NCBI GenBank assembly: GCA_004340125.1
Contig: SLUK01000004.1
Span: 48,772-112,771 of the forward strand
DNA from: Harryflintia acetispora
GTDB taxonomy: Bacteria; Bacillota; Clostridia; Oscillospirales; Ruminococcaceae
Direction of reading: 5' to 3'
Length of the DNA stretch: 64,000 nucleotides
Positions within the stretch are counted from its first letter, which is position 1. The number at the start of each line of letters is the position of its first letter. This document shows positions 15,001-27,000 of the stretch, piece after piece. Both the position numbers and the translations under genes were made by a program. The notes under the pieces were generated by a model. That model was not told the origin of the DNA. It searched no databases and was given only the letters and a program-made list of their open reading frames with translations.

Positions 15001-18000
15001 GGTAGCCGAAGGAAGCGTCCTTCGGCGCCGCGAGGCGCACGACCGTCTTCTCGGCCTCGCCGGACTCCATCAGCTCGTCGATCTTGTCGGCGGCGGGCTT
15101 CGCCACCACCTTGTAAGTATAGCTGCCCGCTGTATTGACACCAAGCTCGAGCTTGAGCGCGTCGGGCACATCGCCGGTGTAGGTGACCGGGATGGTCAGC
15201 GTGCCGGCGGTGGCGTCCACCGTGCCTCCATGATTTTTGATGGTGCTGTAGTCCCCGCTGATCACGACCGAGCCGACCGCTTGCTGCACGTCCGCCGGGT
15301 CCTTCGGGGTGACGACGAGGTAGGTGGTCTTGACGCCGGTTTCCCCGTCCGTTTCGGTCACGACCTGCAAGAGCGGGTTGTCCAGCGCGCGCCGGGTGAT
15401 CTTCTGCCCGGTCTTGGTCTGCACATTGCCGTCCCCGTTGAGGTCGGTGTTCACCGGCACCGCCTGGACCTTGATGGTATAGCTCTTGTCGTTGCCAAAG
15501 TCGGCCGTCAGGCCGGGCATCTCCACGTCGTGGACCGTCTTCTCGCCGTCGATGTCGGCGGCCGGGATGGTCGCCGTTTCGCTGAACGCGGCGTCCGCAC
15601 CCTCGCCCTGGACGGTGACGACGTATTCCTTGATATTCTCCAGAAGCTCCGGCCTTGCGACGGTCAGCGGCTTAAAGGAGATGTTCGCCTTGCCGCCGAG
15701 GCTCGTGAGCCTCACGCTGTCCTGCTCCACCGCAGGCAGCCAGCCGCCCAACACCTCGCTCGCGCCGATGGTGACGTCGGGGTGGGCCAGCACGCCGTGC
15801 ACATGGTCGGGCTGGCTGTCGATCCGCATGCGGTAGGGGTAGAGCTGGTTCTGACTACTAAACTTCGGGAAGTCGCCCGCGCCGAAGTCGAAGGAGCCGT
15901 GGGCGTCGCGCACCGAACCCACCTTGTCCCAAGTCCCATCGAGCTGCTTCTCCTCGAGCTGCACCCCATACGGGATCTGGTAGCCGTCCATCCCCGGCAG
16001 CAGCCGGATGTCATTCTGCTGCGAGTCGACGGTCCAGGCGCCGGTCACCTTGTTCGTCTCAATGGTAAAGTGCGCGCCGGCGGCAGCCCCGATCTGCCAG
16101 ATCGGGGTGTCAAAGTTCGGGTCGGGCACCGACCATTGGGAGCTCAAGGTCTTATCCTCGTCGCCCACCGCCTGGACGGTGATTCCATATTTGCCGCTGG
16201 TCGCCTCGGACTGCAGCAGCGCGGTGACGTCCATGCCGCTGGCAATCGTGCCGCCGGCGGCCGGCTGGTTCGCAGCCTCCTGCATGCCGCCCGCCGTGCG
16301 GCGCACCAGCTTGAGCTGGTAGCCGCTCTCGAAGGAGCCCGCCGGAGTGGTGCTGTTGTCCGTGTTGAGCGGATTCTTGCTCCACTGAGCGGTGATGGCG
16401 CCGTCCTTGTCGCTTGCGGGGAGGGCCAGCTTGCCGCCGGTCGGCGGCGCGAGGCGCACGATGGTCTTGCTGATCTCATCGGAGGGCAGCAGCTCGAAGT
16501 GCGCGCTGTCGGGCAGGGCCTGCACCGTCACGGTGTAGGCGCCGGCCTTGGCCCCGTCGAAGGTGATATAACGTCCGGAAGCGTTCTCTTTAATTTCAGG
16601 ATTGCTGGTGACCCCGTCGGAGTTCTTGAGCGTGACGGTATAGCTGCCGGCGTTCGGCACATTGGCCCAGGAGGCGGTGACGGTCTTTCCGTCCGCGCCG
16701 TCCTGATAGGTGATCACCGGGTCGCTCAGCTTCCCGAGCTGCAGCTTCGCCGTGGTCACCGCCGAGGCGGGATCACTCAGGTTGCTATTCTTTGTGCGGG
16801 TGGTCACCTTCACGCCGAAGGTCACTTCCCCGCTCTGGGTCTTGAGGTAGTCGTAGATGGCGCTGAGATCAACCTGCCAGACCTCGACGTCCGTCCCTCC
16901 GATGTTGGCGGTAGCCTTCACGGGAGGCACGTCGGTGGTGTTGACCGTGACCTTGCCGGCCGTGGCGCCCGCGCCGTAGGACACCTCGATCTCATAGTCG
17001 AGGATATTGTCCACCAGCGGGTCGCGGGAGTCGCCGTCCTTGGTGACGGGCTTAAACTCAGCCATCACGCTCGGAGTGGTCGTATCGCCCGAGGGCTTGT
17101 TGTAGTAGGCCAAGCGGATGTCGCTGACATCGCGCAGTTTGCCGCCGTAGACCGGGTCGGAGGTCATGAAGTCCGGAACGGCGAACACGCCCTTGTCGAT
17201 CTCGTCGATGGCGCGGATCGAGCTGTGATAGGTCCACAGGCTGGGCGAAGCGCGGTTCGCCTTCACCAGGTCGATCACCGAGGCGCTCGTACTGGTGCCG
17301 ATGGTCGGGGTGATCGGTGTTTCGGTCGCAGCAGTGCTTCCCTGCTGCATGCTCAGCTTACCTTCGTAGCTGGCCGGGGCAGGGGTGCCGCCGTCGATAT
17401 AGCTCACACCCGTCCAGAAGGTGGTGACCTTGTCATCGGCCGTGTCAAAGGCCGGCTTACCGATCTGGCCGAGCTTGGAGATGCGCACCGCCTGCATCTG
17501 GCTGGATGCCTTGGAGGTAAGGGTGGCGCTCCCGTCGCCGATGGCCTGGACCTTGGCGACCTGATAGCTGTAGCCTCCCTGCGGCAGCGCAGCGAAGTAA
17601 TCCTTAAAGCTGAGGAAGGTTTCATTCCCCGCCGTGTCAAGGCTCTTCTGCTGGCCCGAAGCGGTGATCTGTGCGGTGGTGTGGTAGCTGAGGCCGCTCA
17701 CCGCCGCATCCGCCGAGGTCCAGTGCACGCCGATGTCTTTTCCATCGTCGCTCGCGCGCAGCTCCACGCCGGCCGGAGCCGCCAGGCGGCGCACCGTCAG
17801 GGTGGCGGGCACGCTCGGGCGCTTGCCCGCGTCGGTGCCGTCGGGATTGGCGACGACCTCGAAGGTATAGTCGCCCTCGGCCGCCGTGCTCCACTCGCTG
17901 GTGTTCAGCTTATAGGAACGGTCGACCGACGACTCGCCCAAGGTGACTTGGCTGCCATCGGGCTTCGTCATATAAGCGTTGTAGTTGCCGGCGCCGTCGA

Positions 18001-21000
18001 TGGCATCCCACGAGAGGGTCGGGGCGCTCATCGCGCTGTCGGACCCCTCGACCGTGAGCTTCAACTGCGGTGCGGGCAGGTTCTCGACGACCACGCTGTA
18101 CTCCATCGCCTTGCTGCTGGTCGTCCAGGCAGAGCTGCTGTTGAGCACGCTGTTATGGGCGATCGAGCGCGCCTGCACCCGGAAAACCAGGATAGGCGAG
18201 TCGACTTCCTTGAGGTCGGCAACCAGCAGGTCGACCAGGTCCTCAAAATCGACGGTGCCGTCCGCCGCCAGATCCTCCTTCTTCACCAGAAGGGTATGCG
18301 AGGTCTCGGCGCCCGGACGCAGGCCGGTGCCCTTGTTATAGGTGACCCGGATTTCGTAGCCGTAGATCTGATCGACCGGCGTATAGGCCGGGTCAGGCTC
18401 GGTCAGGGTCAGTTTAAAGGAATTGGGGGCCGAGGCGAGCTTTTGAATCTTCGGGTAATTGAGCTGCCCGCCCTGTACCGCCGCGCTGGTGCCCGAGCAA
18501 TCATAGGCCACGTCGGAGGTGAAGTTATTGCTGCCCGGCGCTTTATACCGGTACTCCAGGCGGCCGATCTTCGGGATGTAATCATTTACGCCCTCGGCGT
18601 TTTCATCCTGTGCGCCCGCCTCGCAGGGGATGCTCAAATTGACCTTGTAGTCCTTGAGCAGCCCGGTGCTGACGATCTGGCTCGAGATGGGATACCGCCC
18701 CAGGGAATAGAAGGAGCCTCCCGCGGTCTCAAACCCGGTGTCGTCGTAATCGCCGTCGCGCAGGGTCAGCGTCGCGCCCTGTGAGCCGTCCTTCACCAGC
18801 CCAAAGCCATAGGTGGTAAAGCCCTCCGCCAGTCTCCAAACGGCGTCGACCGCCGCGGGGGGATCGTTATAGTCCGTATTGCTTCTCCAGTCGATGCGCA
18901 CGCCCGCATCGTCGATCCTGGGCGCGTACCAGACCTCCTTGCGCGCGCCCTCGGCGGGCTGGGAGGAGATGTAGATCGGCTGGTTAAACTGAGTGGTGAA
19001 GTTTTCGCCGTAGACGGTGACCTGCGGGCGGAAGAACGCCTTGGTGGTATCGTCCAACTCGTTGTAGCCCTGGTCCTCTCCGTAGATGGCGAGCTCGTTG
19101 AGGACCTGTGCCTCGTAGAGCGGTTCACCGTAATCGTTCTGCTCCTCCAGCAGCTTATCCATGGCGGTGGTGTCCTTGAAGAGGGGCACCTTGCCCATGA
19201 CCTGCTGGTTTTCGGGATTGATCTGGGCAATCCCGATCTTATATTTGCCCTTGGCCTTGCCGCCGTCGAAGCGCAGGCGGACGGTATCTTTCCCCTGATA
19301 CTGCACCGGCATACCGCCGTCTTCACCGCTGGCGAGGCGCACGTTGGACGGCTCCTCCAGACGGTAGACAAAGACCTCTACATTCTTGGTGGTCTTGCCA
19401 GGGTCCAGCTCCTCCGGGAAGACCGGGGAGGAGGCGTTTTCATACTCCGCCTTGATGCGCACCGCATACCTGCCCGCGTCCTTCATGACGTTGACATCGT
19501 CATTCTTCGCGTGGTTGATCGGGATGCGCAGTTGGGTCGCCGTCGTGTCCAGCGGATACTGCGTATCCGGGTCTATATCATCCCTGGAAGTGATGACCAG
19601 CGGCGTGGTGTACAGCTGTGTCTCATTGCCGGCATCGTCCACCTTATAGACCTGGATCTGGTAACGGTCCGCCATCTTTTCGACGTCGCTTTCAATCGCG
19701 CCGATCACCGGGTTCCAGACCGCGTACAGGGTGGTATCCCATTCGCGGTCGTCCTCGTTCCTGGTCGGATCGGGGTCCATCTCGCCGAACTCGAAGCGCA
19801 GGCCGGGCTGCGGAATCTGTTTGATGAGACAGGAAATCTCATAGACGCCCACCGAGTTCAGAGCGGTGTTCTTCGGCTCGGTATAGACGCGGAAGATATG
19901 GTCCTCGTCCGGCTGGGTCTCGTCCACCGAGTCCTCCAGCTCGACGCCGACGCCGATGCTCTTGTCCGGCAGCTTATCGTAAGCCTCGAGCGCCTGCGCC
20001 TGGGTCAGCAGCTCAAAATCCTTGACCTGGCCGCCCGGATAGCCGATCCATGCGCTGTACTGGTCGGTCTGATCGGACATCAGCGCGTTGAACGACGCAT
20101 CGCCCTCGCGGTCCGCCGTCACCGGCAGGAAGTACATTTTGATGTTGTTGCTGCCCTCGACATAGGGCTTGCCCACGATGTTGGCCGGCAGCATCGGGCC
20201 GGCGACCACCTCGTTGGAATCCCGCAGCTGCATGGTCGGCAGGGTGAGCTTCTTGGCCGCATAGTTGGTCTGCGGCTCGATGGTGGCCTTATAGTAGTAG
20301 TTGATATACTTCTCCTGGCCGTCCACCGTTTCGGTATCGTTTTTGCGGATCTTGCTCGAAACGTCCTGGAGCAGCTTGCCCGCCCCATCGGCCGTCAGGT
20401 CCGTATAGGTATCCTGAACCGCATAGGCGTCGCTGCCGCCGACCCGCTTGACCCACAGCTTGAGGGTATAACGAATCTCAGCCTCGCTGCCCGGGGCCGC
20501 CAGGTCGTCCGCATATTTGCTGGCGACAACCTGCACCTTGGCCGGGTCGCTCAGGTCGATTGCCGGGGCTTCCATCGGCGCGAAGGATGTGAGGTTATAG
20601 GCATCGCTCTCCACCGCGCTGGAAAGCCCGAGCAGGGTCAGGCAGTTGTTCTCGTCGATGACATCCGCACGGGAGACCTTGCCCATATAATAGCCGGTCT
20701 TCGTCAGATGCTCGGTGATCTCCTGATAGCTCTTGTCCGTGACGGTATAGGTATCGAGCGGTGCCCTGCCGTACGGCTCAGACGCGGACTGCTTGAAGTA
20801 GAGCTCGAGGGTATACTCCATGGTGGTGGTCCCCGGCTCAGAGGTGCTGAAGCCCAGGGACACCTTGTCATGGGCGGCGTTAAAGTGGATGTCGCTCTTC
20901 TCCACCTTGCGCGCCACCACGAAATCGAGCTTCTGGGTCGCGGGCTCGAAAGAAGTCCCGGCCTTCGCCACCGCGGTGACGGTGACCGAATAGCTGCCCG

Positions 21001-24000
21001 GACCCTTATCCGCGATGAGAGCGGCGGTCAGCTGCTCGTCGGCAAACGTATTTCCGGTGGGCTTGCCGTTTGCATCGAAGAGATCGGCGGTGTAGTCCTG
21101 ATGGCAAACCTCTTCCCCATCCTTATAATAGGTGACGACATACTTCTCGGTGTTGTTCGAGTTGTTGATCCCGCCCGGGTTGTCGCTGAACTCCAGTCTC
21201 AGATCGTCCGAGCCCTGGCTCTTGCGCAGGAAACTTTCAATCGTCGGCTTCTCAAGCCGAGTGATCTTGATCTCCACCGGCTCATATTCGCTCTTGCTGG
21301 AAGCGTTGAGCACATTGTTGAAGGGAACCGCCTCGATGGCGACCTTATAGAAGCCACTCTCCCCGTCCTCCAAAAGCTGGTCGGTCAGAGAATAGCTGAA
21401 CTTGTTGCCGCCGGCCTGGGCGACGTCCTTATACTGCTGGGCGTCGACGTGCTTGACGATCGGGTCGGCCCCGGCCACCGGCACGTAGGTATCACCCTGT
21501 TTTTCCACCCGCTGGGTGGTGATGACATATTCCTCGATCGCGGGCGCCCAGTTGAGCATGACGGAGTATTCGCCATTGTTGATTGTCAGCCCGGTGCCCG
21601 GGTTGGAGGGAGCGGGCAGCTTGTAAGCGTCCACCGTATCGCTCAGGGTGAGGGCGGACTCGGCGGTATAGGTATAGTTATAGAGGTTGCCAACGTCCGG
21701 CGTCGGATCGTTCGGCGCATAGGCGAAGCTCGCGTTGGAGCGCACCCCCAAGCGGTACTTCGCCGGGTTGGTCGAGGAGGCCGTGCGGTGGCGCAGCTCG
21801 ATCTGGCTGTTCTCGGTGAACTCAGCCGCATAATTGCTGCCGTCGTTCGGGGAAGCGATGGAGCCGCTTGAATGCTCGGCCTCCACCTTGTTCCACTGCG
21901 GGGCGGCGGCATTCTCCTCCACCGGAGCGAGCTCATGCAGCTCGTAGCTGTAGCCGTCGGCCGCGCCCTTATCGAGCCAGCGTCCGAAGAGAGTATCCGG
22001 GTCCGAAATATCGAATTCCTGGCTGATCCCGTCGATCCCGACCGCGGAACGCACCTGCACCAGGTTGTCGGCCGCATCGGTCTGCACCGGGTCGACCGGC
22101 AGCTCGAGCTTCTCCTTGCCCGAACCATCCACCGTGTGCTTGCCGTCCCGGTAAACCTTGGCGGCAAACTGGCCGGGACTATTCTCGTTGACGTAGTCCA
22201 TGATGTCCGCGCGCACGTCAAGCGCGACAGGCCCCAAGGAAGGCGTCGCCGACTTCTTGATCGGGGTGACCCCAAAGTTCGAGCTGCTGGACATACGGTA
22301 AAGGATTTGTGCGGTGTAAGACAGGTTTTGGGCGCCCGAGAATCTGAGATTGAGGATGCTGCCGTCCGCTGCGGGCGCAAAGAATTTCACATCGGTGGGC
22401 GGCTGGTACCGGACGACCTCGAGCGTCGCCGGGACGGAGTCCTCCATCCCTTCCAGATCAGTCTTTTTCGCCGCGATTACTTCGATGGTATATTTGCCTT
22501 CTGCAGCAAAGTTCCCCAGACCATCCAAATCCGCATCTTCCTGGAAGACCACGGTGTAATTGTATGACCCGGTGTTCCTGATAAACTTGCTGTAGCTGTC
22601 CCCCGTCTTCTCATTTTTCACCGAGACCGAGTAGCCCAAGGTCAGGCTGTTGCCCTCGGTTCCGTCAATATTCAGGGTGATTACGTCGGCGCCGGTCATA
22701 CTATCCCAGCGGGAATCCGGCACGGTGCCGCTGATCCCCTTGATTCCGAGCGAGACCTTCGGGGCCGGGATGCCCTTAACCTCGTAATCGACTGCGGAGC
22801 TCCCCGTGTTCGGCGGGTTGAGCACCACGCTCTTCGGGACAGAGGTCACCTGCAGGTCATATCCCAGCTCGCCCTCTGAGCCTTGGGGCTTTACCTTGAG
22901 CATGGCCGGGATCATGTTGATGGACTGTGCCTCACCGTCGGCGGTGAAGATATAGCTATCCCCATATTCGGGCGAGGTGGTCAGCTTGGCGCGGCCCGCG
23001 AAGTAGGCGACCGCCCCCGCATCCGGGTTCAGTTTGAGGTTGACCTGGCCGGGCACGCTGAGGTCCGGCGTGGTGTCGGCAAGCGGCCCCGGCAGCTTGT
23101 AACCCTTCTCGGTAATGCCGTCGTTTGTCTTGAGAGCGCTTTGCAGATAGCCGGTGCCGTCGCCAAAGTTGCTCAGCGCCTGCACACTCGCCTTAAAGGT
23201 ATAGTAAGCCTGCCCGCCGTCCGTCTGGTCGACGAGCGCTTTCACCTTTTCTTCAATGTCGGCGCGGACCTTGCCCGCCTCGATGTCGGCATTGCTCGCC
23301 TCAACGACGATGCTATCCAGCGCGCCGCCAAAGCCCGCGCTGCTGCCGGCGTTGTCAATTCTGCCGCCGGTGCCGTAAAGGTTGGTTCCAGTCCACTTCT
23401 GGAAGTCCAGCGTGAAGCGGTAACGGATCGCATTCGTCACCGGGGTAGTATTCAGGTAGAGCCCGGTGCCGCCCTGCGCGCCACTATGGGGCGAGCCAAC
23501 GTCAATCTGGGGCACAGAGGGCTCCAGGTCGTAGACTTTGACCTCGTACTCCTTGGAGGCGGTCGTGGTCTTCAACTGGGTGTAACGCACCGGCTGATTC
23601 CCGGTCGCCGTCTCGGCGCTCACCGCGCCGTTGATGGTCGGCAAGCCGACGGTGACGCGGTATTTCTCGGCCACAGCCGCCCTGTCGGTAACGTCGTAGG
23701 AGCCGACGCCATTTACATAAGTCCCCTTTGTATAGTCGATCTCAGCGGGCGAAGTCGCATCCAGCTTGTCAAAGGTGACGTCATAGTGCGCAACAATGTT
23801 GTCTCCCGTGGTGCCGACCACGGCATCCCCACTGAAACCGACCGTCAGGCGGTCCTTGGCGTCGCCGGTCCCGCCGATTACAAGCCCTCTCGGGTCGTCA
23901 TATTTGCGGATCTGCCACTTCTCGATGGAAGAAGCGGTATAGGCGCCCTCGAGCTCTGTCGGCAGCTCGGAGCGGATTTGCACCTCGTAAAGGCCGCTGG

Positions 24001-27000
24001 AAGAGAACAGGGCCTTCGAGAGAGTATCGGTGTACGATCCCGAAGCTGCCTCGGCCTTGCTGACCGTCTTATTCCAAATGCTCTTGGTCGGGTCCGTCGT
24101 ATCGCTACCCGGCTCAAATAAGCGGATGGTGACCTCTTCCACCAGGCCGGCGTTGTCGCCGCCGGTGGGCCAGGTGATCTCCACCTCAACATTACCGTCA
24201 AGGGTATTATCGTCGCTTGCTATCTGCTCAACGCGCACATAACCCGGCGCCGGAAGCGGCGGGGTCTGTACTTTATAGGTCAGCTTGGATGCGCTGGCCG
24301 GGGCCATATTGACCGCAGCGTTCTTCGGCACGGCGGTTACGGTGATCTCTACCCGGTCGTTCAATGCAAAGCCGCCGGTGCTGATGATCGGCAGGATATT
24401 ATAGGTGTCGTTGGTGATCTGGGAAGGCTTCAGCCGGACCGGAGTGATGGACTTATCCCCATCCTTGCAAACCGCTGTGATCTCGTAGTAGTCGATCGCG
24501 GCCCTCAGCTGAGCGGTAAGCGGCTCAAAGCCGATCTCCAGCTTTCCGTTGGAGAGCTGGATGTCGCCGCTGGAGGTCAACGGCGTCGGCAGCCGGAAGG
24601 AATCGACCTTGGCGGATTCGCCGGAAACCTGCTTGCCGGCCACCACCCGGGCGCGGGTGGCGTCGCCGCTCAGGAAGTCCTTGGCGTACAAAGAAGCCGT
24701 CACGCTGTTGTCGCGCAACGTATTCCCATTTTTATAATCGCGCTTGTAGAAGTTCTTAAAGACGGCAGTGCTGTCGTATTCATAGCCGCTCGCGCCGAGG
24801 GTGATCTTCTGCCCGTCGGGCTCGGCCGGATCATAAACACCCAGCTCGTCCACCCTGGTCTTGTCGGCGTCGTAGGTATACCGCGCCGCATACTCCACAC
24901 CAGGATAGGTATGGTTCGCCCAGTAGGTGACAGTGCCGGCGTCCGCTTCCGTGGCCGAGGCCTTGGTGGTCACATCGATGATCGGCTCGTCCGGGGACGG
25001 AACCCGCTTGATGGTGGACGCGTTGTTGGGCGTACTCATACCTGACGGCAAATAATTGCCGCCCTGCGCATAGGGGATCGCCTCCACCGTCACGGTGTAG
25101 GTTTCCAACTTATCGACCGGGTTTTCTATCCCCGCCTCGGTGAGGAACGGAGTGATGTCGATGGAAACCCTGGTCAGGGCGGGATTGTTCGCCGTCAGGG
25201 CAGTGAGATAATTCGCCCCATCCGCCGTCTGCAACTGATTGTCGCCCTTCTTAACTCTAGCGCGGTAGGTGATGCCGGTGCGCTCCTTGTTGTTGGTGAT
25301 ACCGGTGTACTCGCCGCTGTCGGGATCGTAGGCGGTGGTGACCCGGTTGAAGAACACTTCAGCCGAATACTTCCCGGCGGACTCCTTGAGCTCGACCACG
25401 ATATTATCCGGCGTGTTCAGCTTGTTGCGCTCAGTCTCAGGCAGGATAACCACACCGTCGCCGGTGTTGTTGTCGCTTTCATTTTCGCCGTTGACCTGCG
25501 GCTTGCCGACGATCTGGCCCGCATCGAGGTTCCCCTCTTCGTCTTTCCCATTTACCGTGATGGTCCCGGAGTTGACGTTGTCCTTGACATGGTCCTGCCA
25601 ATTCGGCGTGCCGGACTCATCAACATTCTTATCTTCGCCGACGATGCCCGCAACCGGGCCTTTATCGCTGGTGATATGCCCGTTGTTCTGGTTGTTGGTC
25701 ACCGAGCCGCCGTCCAGGTTTTCACCGACGATGCCGCCGACCTGCTTTTCACCGGTCAGAATCTCCATGCCGTTGCGGTTGCTGTCCACCTGGCCAGCGT
25801 TCTGGCCGGTGATACCGCCGACCTTTTCGCCAATCGTGTCACCCTTAATATATCCATGGGTGACGTTGCCCACCAGCTTTGCGTCGGGGCCGGTCTTGCC
25901 GGTGACGCCGCCGACGAGATGGCAGCTCTCAACATCCATCTGGGCATGGATTTCACAGTTCTTGATGGTGCCGTCGGTAGTGCCTGCGATCACGCCGATG
26001 TTGCTGCCGCCCTGGGCGTTGACCGACGCGAACTCAGACACCTTTAGCCCGTCCACCACACCGGTTTTCCCGATGGAGTTGAACAGGCCGAGATTGCTGT
26101 TATTCCCGCTGCTGCCCAGCGTCACATTGTTAAAGGCATAGCCGCCGGCCTTGCCGGGCTCGCCGGGTTTGGCGCCGTCCTTGCTGCCAGGATTGATAAA
26201 GCTGCCGTTAAAGGTACCGGCAATCTGCTCTTCCCGGCTAAAGTCGATGTCGGCGCCCTGCATAAAGTGCATGCCGAGATAACGGCCGGTGATGTCGTGG
26301 CCGTTGAGCACATCGTTGTTGATATGGCTGAATTCTCCCGCCTGTGCGACCAGGTAGGGATTGACCTTGGTGCCGTACCCGCCCGAGAAGTCGGGGTTGT
26401 AGTTGTGGCAAACGTTGGAATACGCGCGCTTCCACTGGTTTTGGTTGTTCGGATCACTCGGGCGCCAAGCGGCTACCTGGGCGCGGTAAGGGAGGTAATC
26501 CTCCAGCTTCATCTGGCAGTCCGCCGCCGTCTTGGGCGGGTGGGGCGCCGGGAAGGTGTAGCTCAGCGTATCGTTGAGGCTGGTCACCGTGTCCTCGTAA
26601 GTGCTCTCGCCGATGGTGGCGGCGCGAAGCTGCAGCGGGGAAACACTCCGGCTGCTGGACGCGAGCGGAAGATAGCTCTCGTTTGCAGTCAGGTCCTCTT
26701 CAATATCCCCGTACAGGAAGCGGACGGCATACGCGACGTCGTTGCCCGCGTTGGCCGGCTTGTTCCAGGTCAGGACGTAGGTATTGTCCTCCAGACGATA
26801 TGTAAGGTTGGCCGTAATCGGCCCGAGCTCCGGCACGCTGGGCGTGCTGCTCGAGCTGCTTGAAATGCTCGACGTACTGCTCGAACGGGAGCTGGAGCGG
26901 TCGTCGTCATCGTCCTTGTCAGGCTTGTTGTGGCTTCCGCCGCCGCCGTCGCCCCAGAAGTCGTCGTCCGGCTTGCTGGTATGGCCCTTGGACGAGGAAG

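Noticed and set aside
11303..18784. Plus-strand open frame of about 2,490 codons, and its relatives across 1-27000
   Set aside because: Exactly antisense, codon for codon, to the giant minus-strand gene; composition rich in Arg, Gly, His, Leu and Val without domains. A by-product of codon bias.
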